Assembly: GCF_014197255.1 (NCBI RefSeq)
Contig: NZ_JACIFE010000001.1
Location: forward strand, 310,001-374,000
Length of the DNA: 64,000 nt
Direction: 5' to 3'
DNA from: Bartonella fuyuanensis
Lineage (GTDB): Bacteria > Pseudomonadota > Alphaproteobacteria > Rhizobiales > Rhizobiaceae
The translations under genes were made by a program, and so were the position numbers. The notes beneath the pieces were generated by a model that saw only the letters and a program-made list of their open reading frames with translations, ran no database searches and was not told the origin of the DNA. This document shows, one piece after another, positions 30,554 to 40,325 of this stretch. The stretch's first letter is position 1. Each line of letters starts with the position of its first letter.

Positions 30554-31771
30554 ATGATGAATGCCATCTCTCTGCAACCACTTTATGAATGTTTTGAACG
30601 ACGAAATTTGCATTTTAAACAGGGGCATGGTGTATGGCTTATGTCCGACAAAGGGGAAAATTATCTTGATTTTACATCTGGCATTGCTGTTAATGCATTA
30701 GGGTATGCCCATCCTAAATTAATTGATACGCTTAAAAGACAAGCTGAAAAGCTTTGGCATGTTTCTAATCTTTTTCAGTCTCCTGAACAAACAGTTCTTG
30801 CAACGCGGCTTTGTGCAAATAGTTTTGCGGACAAGGTTTTTTTCTGCAATTCAGGTACTGAAGCATTGGAATGCGCATTCAAAACGGCACGTCATTATTA
30901 CTATGCTGCGGGTCATTCAGCACGCATTGAAATAATTAGTTTTGAAGGGGCATTTCATGGACGGACGCTTGCAGCACTCGCTGCGACTGGGCATGAAAAA
31001 TATCTTAAAGGCTTTGGACCTAAAGTTGGTGGATTCATTCAAGTCCCTTTTTGTGATGAAATCGCTTTGCGTAACGCTATTAATAAAAATACTGCCGCTA
31101 TTCTTATTGAACCCATTCAAGGAGAAGGAGGAATACGTACAGTTTCTCATGAATATTTAAGATTTTTACGTAAAATATGTGATGATAATGGTCTATTGTT
31201 GATTTTTGATGAAGTTCAAACAGGTATGGGACGAACAGGAAAGCTTTTTGCTTATGAATGGAGTAATGTCACACCTGATATTCTTACTCTTGCAAAAGGG
31301 TTAGGAGGTGGATTTCCATTAGGCGCGTGCCTTGCAACGGATAAAGTTGCAAAAAGTATGACACCTGGGACCCATGGTTCAACCTTTGGAGGAAATCTTC
31401 TTGGAATGGCTGTAGGAAATAGTATTCTTGATACCCTATTAGAGCCAAGTTTTTTTAACCATGTGCAGTGTATGGGGGATAGACTGAAAAGAGGCATTTT
31501 ACATATTCTTAATATCTATCCTGATATTATCTGTGCAGTTCAGGGGATGGGGCTTATGGTGGGCATTCAGTGTGTTGTGCCTGCAAATCTTGTCGTTAAT
31601 GCTTTGGAAAGTGAATATCTCTTAAGTGTTGCAGCTAACAACAACGTTGTACGCTTATTGCCTCCTCTTATCATCAAGGAAGAAGAGATAGATGAAAGTT
31701 TGCATCGTATTGAAAAAGCAATAGCTTATCTTTCGCAAATCAATAAAGAAAAGCAAAAATCACACACTTGA
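30554..31771 (+). CDS. argD: Acetylornithine aminotransferase
   Basis: A 405-residue class III PLP aminotransferase. It interconverts N-acetylglutamate semialdehyde and N-acetylornithine in arginine synthesis; some ArgD enzymes also act as succinyl-DAP aminotransferase in lysine/DAP synthesis. Visible marks are NSGTEALECAFKTARHY, SFEGAFHGRTLAALAATG, DEVQTGMGRTGKLFAYE and the PLP Lys in LTLAKGLGGGFPLGACLA. The frame is intact. A second ATG one codon in is possible. The broken argF overlaps its stop, so the two were once an operon. Confidence 0.94.
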   Translation: MMNAISLQPLYECFERRNLHFKQGHGVWLMSDKGENYLDFTSGIAVNALGYAHPKLIDTLKRQAEKLWHVSNLFQSPEQTVLATRLCANSFADKVFFCNSGTEALECAFKTARHYYYAAGHSARIEIISFEGAFHGRTLAALAATGHEKYLKGFGPKVGGFIQVPFCDEIALRNAINKNTAAILIEPIQGEGGIRTVSHEYLRFLRKICDDNGLLLIFDEVQTGMGRTGKLFAYEWSNVTPDILTLAKGLGGGFPLGACLATDKVAKSMTPGTHGSTFGGNLLGMAVGNSILDTLLEPSFFNHVQCMGDRLKRGILHILNIYPDIICAVQGMGLMVGIQCVVPANLVVNALESEYLLSVAANNNVVRLLPPLIIKEEEIDESLHRIEKAIAYLSQINKEKQKSHT

Positions 31772-32704
31772 CAAAATTTACTCGTCATTTCATAGACTTA
31801 TCCAATTTAATGCCAGAAGTAACACGTGCAATAATCGATTATCCAAAAATCCTTAAAGCAACTTTTAGAGCAGGGAAAGGTTCAAAAGTTTTTATGGGTA
31901 ACACATTCGCGATGATTTGTGAAAAATTATCCACACGAACTTGTATTTCATTTAATATCGGTATGCACCAGCTTGGGGAAAAGCAATCAAGCTCACGGAT
32001 GTAGAGATGCAGCTTGGTCATAGTGAACTCATAGCTGACACGGTATGCATTTTATCCCGTTTTGTGGATATCGTAATATTGTTAACAACAACACATCAAT
32101 TCATACTGGAGTTGACACAAGATACACAAATTCCTGTCATTAACGTCCTTAATAGATGACACACTTTCTTACAAAATTCTAGCAGATATCTTAATCTATC
32201 AGGATATTGAGGGCCAATTACGAACAAAATAGTTGTGTGGATGGGGGGAATAAAGTCCTCCATTCCTCGATTGAATCTACGGCTCCTTTAGAATTTTTAT
32301 TTGCATCTTGCTACTCCAAAGGGCAGTGAATCATAAGGACAATTTATACATTATTACATATTGGATGTGTGAACGGGGAGCGTACCTTACTCTAATCTAT
32401 AATCCTTCAAAAGCGGCTCAAGATTTTGATTGTATATATGACCGATTGGTCTCTATGGACAAGGATTTTATGCGCACAGTCATTCTATTTTCAGCTTTAT
32501 CAAATCAAAGAAACTCTCATGAAATTAGCAAAACTTGATGCTCTTTTTATGCATTATCTTTCTACTGATCGTAGTGAAGAAGTTATCAATACTGTGACTG
32601 ATAGACCGCATACAGTTATTTTCGATGAAGTTGAAAATTGTCTTCATGCTCAAAAAGCTGTTTTTTCTTGGTATTTACAAGATGCTTTTTTTTCACCACA
32701 ATAG
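31768..32704 (+). pseudogene. argF: Ornithine carbamoyltransferase, degraded
   Basis: Pieces of OTCase lie in order in different frames. The first frame reads RHFIDLSNL, then EKLSTRTCISFNIGMHQLG (the STRTR carbamoyl-phosphate motif, with the second Arg now Cys). A one-base loss in the G-run near 31975 shifts the frame; KAIKLTDVEMQLGHSELIADT and PVINVLN continue in the next. Then KILADILIYQD, WMGGIKSS, LATPKGSE, and [23 protein letters not shown] with [13 protein letters not shown] follow, split by stops. HCLPAHR has become HYLSTDR, so the catalytic Cys is lost. It starts at a TTG overlapping the argD stop. The gene cannot make active enzyme. Confidence 0.92.
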
Positions 32705-32739
32705 ATTCTCTACAATGAATTATAATAAAAGGTAGAGTC

Positions 32740-33711
32740 ATGAGTGAGCAAGCAAAAGAAGAAGTCTTTCTCAACAACAATTTCTTACATGAGGATGATA
32801 CTGTTATTCCTTTTCAAGTTGAAAAACTTGATATTCGTGGACGTGTTGTCCAAATTGGAGAAACTTTAAATTGTATTCTCACAAGACATCAATATCCTGA
32901 ACCAGTTTCTTATCTTCTGGCAGAAGCTTTACTTTTAACTGTTCTGCTTGGCACTTCTTTCAAGTTTACGGGAAAATTTATTTTACAAACCAATTCCGAT
33001 GGAGCGGTTGATATGGTGGTGTGCGATTTTTCTCCTCCTTCTAGTTTACGGGGATATGCTCGTTTTGATAAAGAACAGCTTAAACAAGCCATAAATAATG
33101 ATCAAACTTCTTCAGAAACACTTTTAGGAAAAGGCACTTTAGCTTTCACGATTGATCAAGGTCCCCACATGCAACCTTATCAAGGGATAGTTCCATTAGA
33201 TGGATCAAATTTACAAGAAGCTGCTCGTACTTATTTTGATCAATCAGAACAAATTCCTACCGATATCCGTTTGGCTGTTGCTAGATTAATCAATCATGAT
33301 CAACAAGAAAAACAACGAAAAAGCTGGCGAGCTGGAGGCATTTTGACTCAACTTTTACCCCAAGCATCATTCCATCATAAAACAGAAGATCTTCGTCAAA
33401 AGCGAGAAGAAATGAAAACTCAATTAGATAATCGATGGCAAGAAGCTAAAATACTCATGGCAACGATTGAAAGTTCAGAATTAACAGATCCCCAAGTTGG
33501 AAGTAAACAGCTCTTATACCGTCTTTTTCATGAACAAGGTGTGAGAGTTTTTAAATCTTTTTCTCTTGTCGATCAATGTTCTTGTTCACACGAAAAAATT
33601 AAAGGAATCTTAGAAGGTTTTCCAATTGATGAACGCGATAAAATGGTTGAAAGTGGACATATTTCAGTTACATGTGAATTTTGCTCAAAAGTGTATCGTT
33701 TTACACTTTAG
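32740..33711 (+). CDS. hslO: Redox-regulated chaperone Hsp33
   Basis: 323 residues. Hsp33 is a cytoplasmic holdase switched on by oxidation, when its C-terminal zinc site forms disulfides. The four zinc Cys are visible: CSC in DQCSCSHEKI and CEFC in VTCEFCSKVYRF. The N-terminal domain has the family's LLTVLLGTSFKFTGKFILQ and GPHMQPYQGIVPL. In Rhizobiales hslO often follows argD-argF, and it has survived here although argF is broken. Confidence 0.95.
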   Translation: MSEQAKEEVFLNNNFLHEDDTVIPFQVEKLDIRGRVVQIGETLNCILTRHQYPEPVSYLLAEALLLTVLLGTSFKFTGKFILQTNSDGAVDMVVCDFSPPSSLRGYARFDKEQLKQAINNDQTSSETLLGKGTLAFTIDQGPHMQPYQGIVPLDGSNLQEAARTYFDQSEQIPTDIRLAVARLINHDQQEKQRKSWRAGGILTQLLPQASFHHKTEDLRQKREEMKTQLDNRWQEAKILMATIESSELTDPQVGSKQLLYRLFHEQGVRVFKSFSLVDQCSCSHEKIKGILEGFPIDERDKMVESGHISVTCEFCSKVYRFTL

Positions 33712-34185
33712 GAATTTTTTGAAGAAAAAACATAATCAAATATTTTTCATAAAAAATGATGATTCTAACAAAAATCCATTTTATTAGCGCTGTAAAAACC
33801 TAAACACGAGCTCATATGAAGCTCTAGAATATTTCTTTTCGTAGTGCTTTTCAATATATATATCAATAATCATCCTTTTAAAATCACTATTCATCCGATG
33901 TGCTTTTTTAAAAAGGGAATTTTGTAAAACTTTCTAAGAAGAATGGTTCGTCTAAACAAAATGGCATGCATGGCATGATAAAAATTTATGTTCTTACAAC
34001 TCTGCATTATTATGTTTTTTAACTTAAAATGTTGCTAATTATTTTTATGTGTAGATGATTCATAAAAAGGATTTTTAGCCTTTTCTTAAACATTTTTATA
34101 AAGAAATTTAAAAAACTCATAGTATTCGGTGTTCTCACTTAAAATAAAGTCGATAAATTATATTTATAAACCAATATTTAATGTT
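33712..34185. other. Gap without recognisable gene
   Basis: About 470 AT-rich bases between the convergent hslO and ccmG genes. I see no gene, RNA or clear terminator. Confidence 0.5.
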
Positions 34186-34779
34186 TTATTTCTCTTCTAT
34201 TATGATTGCTTGTTCAATTTTTGGTAGAATTTTTTTTTGATAAATTTCCCATGTTAAGGGACCAACATGTTTGGCAATAATGATGCCCTCTTTATTCAAG
34301 AGAAAAGTTTCTGGTGGCCCATATACCCCCCAGTCAATGGCTGTATATCCTGAAACATCAAAGCCAATCGATTTAAAAGGATTACCAATATTATTTAAAA
34401 AGCGCAGGGCGTTTGCTTTGTTATCTTTATAGTTAATACCAATTAGATCAATACGTTTATCTTGTGCAATTTTCATAAGAATAGGATGTTCTGCGCGACA
34501 GGGTAAACACCAAGAACTCCAAAAATTGACCAAGACAACATGTCCTTTAAACTGTTTTGAATTGAGATAACTTTCTTTATCAAGAAGGGGAAGGTGAGTA
34601 TAGGGGGCAGGCTTTTCAGCTAACGCATTTGGGAGCAGCGAAGGATCTTGAGGGTATTTTTTAGTCATAAAATTGAAAAAAAGTACCATAAGAAGAAGAA
34701 AAAGAAAAAATGGTCCAAAAAGAACAAACAAAACAGACAAAGATATATTTTTTTTAAGTTTTGGAGTGGTGTTTTTCAT
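34186..34779 (-). CDS. ccmG: Cytochrome c biogenesis thioredoxin CcmG/DsbE
   Basis: About 197 residues. CcmG is a membrane-anchored periplasmic thioredoxin that helps reduce apocytochrome c before heme attachment. One N-terminal membrane helix (LFVLFGPFFLFLLLMVLFF) precedes a thioredoxin fold with the active site WCLPC. The GVYGPPETFLLNKEGIIIAKHVGPL segment holds the family's GVYGxPET motif. The frame is open to 34866; the ATG at 34779 places the helix correctly and overlaps the end of ccmD by 26 bases. Confidence 0.94.
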   Translation of the reverse strand: MKNTTPKLKKNISLSVLFVLFGPFFLFLLLMVLFFNFMTKKYPQDPSLLPNALAEKPAPYTHLPLLDKESYLNSKQFKGHVVLVNFWSSWCLPCRAEHPILMKIAQDKRIDLIGINYKDNKANALRFLNNIGNPFKSIGFDVSGYTAIDWGVYGPPETFLLNKEGIIIAKHVGPLTWEIYQKKILPKIEQAIIIEEK

Positions 34780-35005
34780 TATATTGTTCTTTTTGTGAAA
34801 GCTTTTTTTTGTGTAACTGTTGAAGAATTTTTTTTTGATATAAGGCTTTGCAAAGAATATATCCAATAAGACAAAGGAGGGTTATTGCAGATAGAAGATA
34901 GCTTAAAGCAACAATTTGCTCGTGTTTAAGAGTTCCAAGGAAATAATCAATTTTCTGAGACAGGTTTCCTAAAAGTCCGCTGTGAATGACATTTAAGTTG
35001 AACAT
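34754..35005 (-). CDS. ccmD: Heme exporter protein CcmD
   Basis: 83 residues with one central membrane helix (ALSYLLSAITLLCLIGYIL) and a basic cytoplasmic tail, the normal plan of CcmD. CcmD is needed to release heme-loaded CcmE from the CcmABC complex. Sequence conservation is low in this family; the call rests on size, topology and position between ccmC and ccmG. It overlaps both neighbours (13 bases with ccmC, 26 with ccmG). Confidence 0.8.
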   Translation of the reverse strand: MFNLNVIHSGLLGNLSQKIDYFLGTLKHEQIVALSYLLSAITLLCLIGYILCKALYQKKILQQLHKKKLSQKEQYNEKHHSKT

Positions 35006-35817
35006 GATGAGGAGTCCTGTTGCTGTGCACGACGAGATTTTTTAATCTGGAGTATTTGGATATAGCGACGATTGATTTCATTTCGCATAGCCATCAAATA
35101 AAGTGTAATAAACATAAATATGAAACAAAATAGCATTGTTATAAGGGGCCATAACATAGCATTGTCAATTGTTGGTCCTCCAGCACGTAAAAGTGATGCT
35201 GGTTGATGCAATGTATTCCACCAATTAACGGAAAATTTGATAATAGGAATATTAACAAATCCAACAAGTGTGAGAATTGCAGTAGCGCGAGCAGCTTTTG
35301 TTTGGTTGTCAAAAGATTGCCCAAGCAGGCTAATGGCAAGATAGATAAAGAGCAGAATTAAAACTGATGTTAATCGTGCATCCCATACCCACCATGTGCC
35401 CCATGTAGGGCGCCCCCAAAGGGCTCCTGTCATGAGAGCTAAGGCGGTAAAAATTATCCCAATAGGTGCCCCACATTTGAGTACCATATCAGCAAGATGA
35501 TATTTCCAAATTAGATTTACTAGTGCTGCTGCACTCATCGTTATATAACAGAATGTAGACAACCACGCAAAAGGCACATGAAGGTACATAATTTTAACAG
35601 TAATACCCTGTTGATAGTCATCAGGGGAATGCATTACAAGAATAAGCCCTAAGATCAGGAAACACAACGTTATGCTGGATAACCAAGGCAAAAGTATTTT
35701 GCTTATTTTCATGAAGCGAGTAAAACTTATAGGGAGTGACATCATTTTATATGTGTTATATGTGCGAGTTATTTTATTCATGCAATTGATAATAAACATA
35801 GTTTTGTTATGCGGCAA
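34993..35817 (-). CDS. ccmC: Heme exporter protein CcmC
   Basis: Up to 274 residues, six membrane helices. CcmC presents heme to CcmE in the periplasm. The Trp-rich WWD motif is clear (WGTWWVWDARLTS), and the flanking His segments are seen in MYLHVPFAWLS and WWNTLHQPAS. The frame starts with several possible ATGs, none with a strong ribosome site; 35745 (MMSLPISF) would give the more usual length of about 250. Confidence 0.93.
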   Translation of the reverse strand: MPHNKTMFIINCMNKITRTYNTYKMMSLPISFTRFMKISKILLPWLSSITLCFLILGLILVMHSPDDYQQGITVKIMYLHVPFAWLSTFCYITMSAAALVNLIWKYHLADMVLKCGAPIGIIFTALALMTGALWGRPTWGTWWVWDARLTSVLILLFIYLAISLLGQSFDNQTKAARATAILTLVGFVNIPIIKFSVNWWNTLHQPASLLRAGGPTIDNAMLWPLITMLFCFIFMFITLYLMAMRNEINRRYIQILQIKKSRRAQQQDSSSCST

Positions 35818-35827
35818 TCATCTTTTA

Positions 35828-36493
35828 TTATTCTAATAAAAGCTTGAGCGTTCTAGCAGCAACAAAAGGGCTGAAAAGGCTCAAAAAAAGTGAAAAAGCG
35901 CTAAGAAGAGCTAAGGAGGTAAGAAAAGAGGCATTTGGATTTGTTGGGGCTGTAGCAGCTGAAACGCCGAAAATCATAATTGGAATGATCCATGGTAAGA
36001 TAATGATGAAGATAAGTAGAGTACTGTGCAACAATGAGGTTGCGAGTGCCGCTCCTATAGCCCCAATAAAAATAATGGCTGGTGTTCCACATAAAAGAGT
36101 AAGTATTGTTGTAAGAGTTATTTTTACATCTAAATGAAGCATGAGGGCTAAAATAGGTGTCACAAAAATGAGAGGGAGCATTGTTCCTACCCAATGAGCA
36201 AGGCATTTGATAAAGACAATCAGGGTAAAACTTTGTCTTTGTTCTGAAAGAATAAATTGATCGAGATTACCATCATCGCGATCGATTTGGAAAAGTTTGT
36301 TCAGATTGAGGAGACCTGCGAGAAGGGCTCCAAGCCACAAGATACCGGGCCCTATTTGTGCAAGAATTTTTGGATCTGGGCCAATGGCAAAGGGGATTAT
36401 GACAACAACAGCGGTGAAAAACAATAACCCTGTTAGTGAAGAAGTTTGTGGTGCTAATAATAATTTAAGATCACGCCAAAACAGTGCTTTCAT
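35828..36493 (-). CDS. ccmB: Heme exporter protein CcmB
   Basis: 221 residues, six membrane helices; the permease partner of CcmA in the CcmABCD complex of cytochrome c maturation system I. The N-terminus (MKALFWRDLKLLL) and DDGNLDQFILS near residue 75 are family marks. An AGGAAAG site precedes the start. It lies 11 bases after ccmA and 10 bases before ccmC. Confidence 0.93.
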   Translation of the reverse strand: MKALFWRDLKLLLAPQTSSLTGLLFFTAVVVIIPFAIGPDPKILAQIGPGILWLGALLAGLLNLNKLFQIDRDDGNLDQFILSEQRQSFTLIVFIKCLAHWVGTMLPLIFVTPILALMLHLDVKITLTTILTLLCGTPAIIFIGAIGAALATSLLHSTLLIFIIILPWIIPIMIFGVSAATAPTNPNASFLTSLALLSAFSLFLSLFSPFVAARTLKLLLE

Positions 36494-36504
36494 TTTATTC
36501 TTTC

Positions 36505-37116
36505 CTAGAGAGGTAAAAATTTTTCTAGAACGATTTTATGGTTTTCTGAAATACCTAAGGAATTATGAGTTGCGGCAATAATCATACCACCTTGATTGAG
36601 ATGACGTTGGAAAATACGAGCAAGAAGTTTCTGAGCATGGTTATCAAGACCAGATATTGGTTCATCTAAAATCCAAATAGGTCGGTAGGAGAGCAAAAGG
36701 CGGGCAATAGCTATACGTCTTTGTTGTCCAGTTGACAGAATGTTAAAGGGTAAGTATTCAAGATCAGAAAGACCAATTTCAGCAAGGACTTCATGCACAA
36801 AGCGTAAATGTTGACCATAAAACTCTGCCCAAAATTGCAAATTTTCAATGACAGATAAGAGAGGTTTCATAGCATTTTGAGGACCAAGATAATGACATGC
36901 AGTTGCAACCGGGTATGTTTGTCCATGGCTTTTAAGTATTATATGTCCTTCAGCAGCTTCAAGAAGACCAGCGATGATTCGTAATAATGTAGATTTTCCG
37001 ATACCATTTGGTCCAATGATTGTCATAAGTTGCTGTGGAAATAAACGAAAGGAAAGACCTTTGAACAGAATTTCCTCATTTCTATAAGCTGCTAAATTTT
37101 TGCCTAATAATACCAT
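36505..37116 (-). CDS. ccmA: Heme exporter ATP-binding protein CcmA
   Basis: 203 residues, a short ABC ATPase as usual for CcmA. Walker A is GPNGIGKST and the signature is LSTGQQRR, with Ser-Thr in place of the second Ser-Gly as in many CcmA proteins. Walker B is IWILDEP and the switch His is in AATHN. ATP hydrolysis drives release of heme-bound CcmE. First gene of ccmABCDG, divergent from acnA. ccmE, ccmF and ccmH are not in the window. Confidence 0.93.
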   Translation of the reverse strand: MVLLGKNLAAYRNEEILFKGLSFRLFPQQLMTIIGPNGIGKSTLLRIIAGLLEAAEGHIILKSHGQTYPVATACHYLGPQNAMKPLLSVIENLQFWAEFYGQHLRFVHEVLAEIGLSDLEYLPFNILSTGQQRRIAIARLLLSYRPIWILDEPISGLDNHAQKLLARIFQRHLNQGGMIIAATHNSLGISENHKIVLEKFLPL

Positions 37117-37290
37117 GTGAGTGCTTATTTTGCTTTAATTTTCATATTCTTTATTGCATTGTAAAATAAAAAACACGTTTTTTATGCAATTGTCCCTAGA
37201 ATAGTTCTAGAAATAGTTCTATAAAAGATACCTTACATCAGTATTTGGTGTAAAAGATTTTTGGCGCTAATTTCTGTATTTGCCTATGAT

Positions 37291-37362
37291 GAAGGTGGAG
37301 GGGGAAATGGATAGCGGAGGTACTGCGTCTGCGCTCAAACTGCGACCTTGACTCGTAGTTTG
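37291..37362 (+). promoter_or_regulatory. Possible leader peptide and hairpin before acnA
   Basis: A 14-codon frame at 37307-37351 (MDSGGTASALKLRP, then TGA) has a strong AGGTGGAGGGGG ribosome site. Its last codons form the 5' arm of a 10-bp hairpin (CAAACTGCGA / TCGTAGTTTG, one G-T pair, 7-base loop, 37336-37362). The acnA start lies about 50 bases further on. This part is GC-richer than its surroundings. Function is unknown; translation of the short frame could control the structure. Confidence 0.4.
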
Positions 37363-37412
37363 GGTTGTTCATTCCTAGAAATTGGGTGGTTTTAGTATGA
37401 GAGTGGACAGTC

Positions 37413-40100
37413 ATGACTCAAATTGATAGTTTCAATTGTCGCAGAATGTTAAATGTTGGTGGCAAAAGATATACTTATTATAGCTTAATCGAAGCGGAAA
37501 AGAATGGACTTGAAGGTATTTCCCATTTGCCGTTTTCGATGAAAGTTATTCTGGAGAATTTATTGCGATTTGAAGATGGTCGCACGGTTAAAAAGGAAGA
37601 TATCCTTAATGTTGCTAAGTGGTTAAGCGACAAAGGAAGTGCGCGAGCAGAAATTGCTTACCGTCCTGCGCGTGTTCTTATGCAGGATTTTACAGGTGTT
37701 CCCGCAGTTGTTGATCTTTCTGCAATGCGTGATGCTATGGTCAAACTTGGCGGTAACGCTGAAAAAATCAATCCTCTCATCCCTGTTGATCTCATCATTG
37801 ATCATTCGGTTATTGTTGATGATTTTGGTAATCCCATGGCTTTTAAAGAAAATGTTGAGCATGAATATGAACGCAATGGTGAACGCTATCGTTTCCTTAA
37901 ATGGGGACAGCAAGCTTTTCAAAATTTTCGCGTTGTTCCTCCGGGTACAGGGATTTGTCATCAAGTTAATCTAGAATATTTAGCGCAGTGTGTGTGGATG
38001 AAGACTGAAGAGGGGGGGGAGACGGTTTATCCTGACACCTGTGTGGGAACTGATTCGCATACGACGATGGTGAATGGTTTAGGTGTTTTAGGTTGGGGTG
38101 TTGGTGGTATTGAAGCAGAAGCAGCAATGTTAGGCCAACCTGTTTCTATGTTGTTACCTGAAGTGATTGGTTTTCGTCTAACAGGTAAACTTAAAGAAGG
38201 TGTAACAGCTACTGACCTTGTGTTGACGGTGACCCAAGTGTTACGCCAGAAGGGTGTTGTTGGTAAATTTGTTGAGTTTTTTGGTCCTGGTTTGGAGCAT
38301 ATGACGCTTGCTGATCGCGCAACAATTGGGAATATGGCACCTGAATATGGAGCAACTTGTGGTTTTTTTCCTATTGATAAGGAAACAGTGCGTTATCTCA
38401 ATATGACAGGGCGTGATAAAAATCGGATTGCCTTAGTGGAGGCTTACTCCAAAGCACAAGGGATGTGGCATGAGGAAATGGTGGCTAATCCCATTTTTAG
38501 TGATACAATTGAATTAGATATGGGAACAGTTGTACCTTCTATGGCTGGGCCTAAACGTCCTGAAGGGCGAATTGCATTGGAGAATGTTGGGCAGGGTTTT
38601 GAGAAGGCATTAGTTGAAGACTATAAAAAGACTTCTGGACAAGATGAACGCTATCAGGTTGAAAGTGAAGAATATACACTTGGTCATGGTGATGTGGTGA
38701 TCGCTGCGATTACTTCTTGTACAAATACATCGAATCCAAGTGTTCTTATTGCAGCAGGTCTTTTGGCACGAAATGCCGTAGCAAAAGGCCTCAAGAGTAA
38801 ACCATGGGTAAAAACTTCTCTTGCACCTGGTTCACAGGTTGTTGAAGCTTATCTTCAAAATTCGGGTTTGCAAAAAGATTTAGATGCGTTGGGATTTAAC
38901 TTAGTAGGGTTTGGATGTACAACATGTATTGGGAATTCTGGTCCTTTGCATCCATCTATTTCTAAAACGATTAATGACAATGGTGTAATTGCAGCTGCAG
39001 TTCTTTCAGGAAATCGTAATTTTGAAGGGCGTGTTTCCCCTGATGTGCAAGCGAATTACTTAGCTTCACCACCGTTAGTTGTTGCACATGCACTTGCTGG
39101 GACGGTATGTAAAGATTTAACCAAAGAACCTCTTGGTGAAGGTTCAAATGGCCAACCGATTTACTTGAGAGATATTTGGCCAACCTCTCAAGAAATACAG
39201 GAATTTATCGAAGAAAATGTTACGCGTAAGGTCTTTGCTGAAAAGTATGCGGATGTCTTTAAGGGAGATGAAAATTGGCAAAAAGTGCAGATCCCTACAG
39301 GTTCTACCTATTCTTGGGATGAGCAATCCACATATGTACGTAATCCACCTTATTTCGATAATATGCAGAAAGTTCCTGATATTCTAACAGATATTAAGGA
39401 TGCACGGATTTTAGGTTTATTCGGTGATAAAATTACGACGGATCATATTTCTCCTGCTGGTTCTATTAAGGCAGCTTCTCCTGCTGGAAAATATTTAATG
39501 GATCATGATGTTAAAGTGGCTGATTTTAATCAATATGGAACGCGCCGTGGGAATCATGAAGTTATGGTTCGTGGGACCTTTGCTAATATTCGCATTCGTA
39601 ATTTCATATTAGGAGAAAATGGTCAAGAAGGGGGTTACACGGTTCATTATCCGTCAAAGGAAGAACAAACCATTTACGATGCAGCAATGGCGTATAAACA
39701 AGAAGGTGTACCGCTCGTTGTTTTTGCTGGTATTGAATATGGCAATGGATCATCACGCGATTGGGCTGCCAAAGGTACCAATCTTCTTGGTATAAGAGCG
39801 GTGATTGTCCAATCTTTTGAAAGGATTCACCGCTCTAATCTTGTTGGTATGGGCATTATCCCCTTTGTCTTTGAAGAGGGTGTAAGCTGGAAATCTTTGG
39901 GCTTAAAGGGAGATGAAAAGGTGACAATTGAAGGGATTCATAATTTGAAGCCTCGTCAAAAAACAGTAGCGACAATTACCTTTTCAGATGGTAGGGTAAA
40001 AATTGTTCCATTATTATGTCGTGTTGATACTGAAGATGAGCTAGATTATTTGCATCATGGTGGAATTTTGCAATATGTTTTACGTAAGCTAGCTGTTTAA
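37413..40100 (+). CDS. acnA: Aconitate hydratase A
   Basis: 895 residues, the AcnA/IRP1 type. It isomerises citrate and isocitrate in the TCA cycle with a 4Fe-4S cluster. The cluster Cys are visible in ITSCTNTSNPSV and GFGCTTCIGNSGPL. The N-terminal VLMQDFTGVPAVVDLSAMRDA, GTDSHTTMVNGLGVLGWGVGGIEAEAAMLGQP, and the C-terminal swivel-domain GIEYGNGSSRDWAAKG are intact. Divergent from ccmA with about 300 bases between them, which hold the possible leader. Confidence 0.97.
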   Translation: MTQIDSFNCRRMLNVGGKRYTYYSLIEAEKNGLEGISHLPFSMKVILENLLRFEDGRTVKKEDILNVAKWLSDKGSARAEIAYRPARVLMQDFTGVPAVVDLSAMRDAMVKLGGNAEKINPLIPVDLIIDHSVIVDDFGNPMAFKENVEHEYERNGERYRFLKWGQQAFQNFRVVPPGTGICHQVNLEYLAQCVWMKTEEGGETVYPDTCVGTDSHTTMVNGLGVLGWGVGGIEAEAAMLGQPVSMLLPEVIGFRLTGKLKEGVTATDLVLTVTQVLRQKGVVGKFVEFFGPGLEHMTLADRATIGNMAPEYGATCGFFPIDKETVRYLNMTGRDKNRIALVEAYSKAQGMWHEEMVANPIFSDTIELDMGTVVPSMAGPKRPEGRIALENVGQGFEKALVEDYKKTSGQDERYQVESEEYTLGHGDVVIAAITSCTNTSNPSVLIAAGLLARNAVAKGLKSKPWVKTSLAPGSQVVEAYLQNSGLQKDLDALGFNLVGFGCTTCIGNSGPLHPSISKTINDNGVIAAAVLSGNRNFEGRVSPDVQANYLASPPLVVAHALAGTVCKDLTKEPLGEGSNGQPIYLRDIWPTSQEIQEFIEENVTRKVFAEKYADVFKGDENWQKVQIPTGSTYSWDEQSTYVRNPPYFDNMQKVPDILTDIKDARILGLFGDKITTDHISPAGSIKAASPAGKYLMDHDVKVADFNQYGTRRGNHEVMVRGTFANIRIRNFILGENGQEGGYTVHYPSKEEQTIYDAAMAYKQEGVPLVVFAGIEYGNGSSRDWAAKGTNLLGIRAVIVQSFERIHRSNLVGMGIIPFVFEEGVSWKSLGLKGDEKVTIEGIHNLKPRQKTVATITFSDGRVKIVPLLCRVDTEDELDYLHHGGILQYVLRKLAV

Positions 40101-40325
40101 ATGCCTTTTTTGTTAAGAAGTGCTTTTAAATTATTGAGCTATAAAAGAGTTTGGCTTCATTTTTTATGTCTATCTTTGAAAATTTAATTGACGTTGGCGT
40201 TGAGATTGCGCTATAGAACAAGCGGCTTTATAGTTTTGCTTTGGTTGGGTTTATTTTTATTAATAGAGTTATTACGTTGCTGTTTGGACTCATTTTACAA
40301 AGGTATTGAAAGAGAGATTATATTT

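Noticed and set aside
38010-38018. G-run inside acnA as a phase-variation site
   Set aside because: It is only about seven or eight G, within a conserved coding segment whose frame is intact; aconitase is not a likely phase-variable gene.
40188-40325. N-terminal extension of rpsT
   Set aside because: The extra 46 codons are hydrophobic and unlike any S20; the internal ATG gives the normal protein with a ribosome site.
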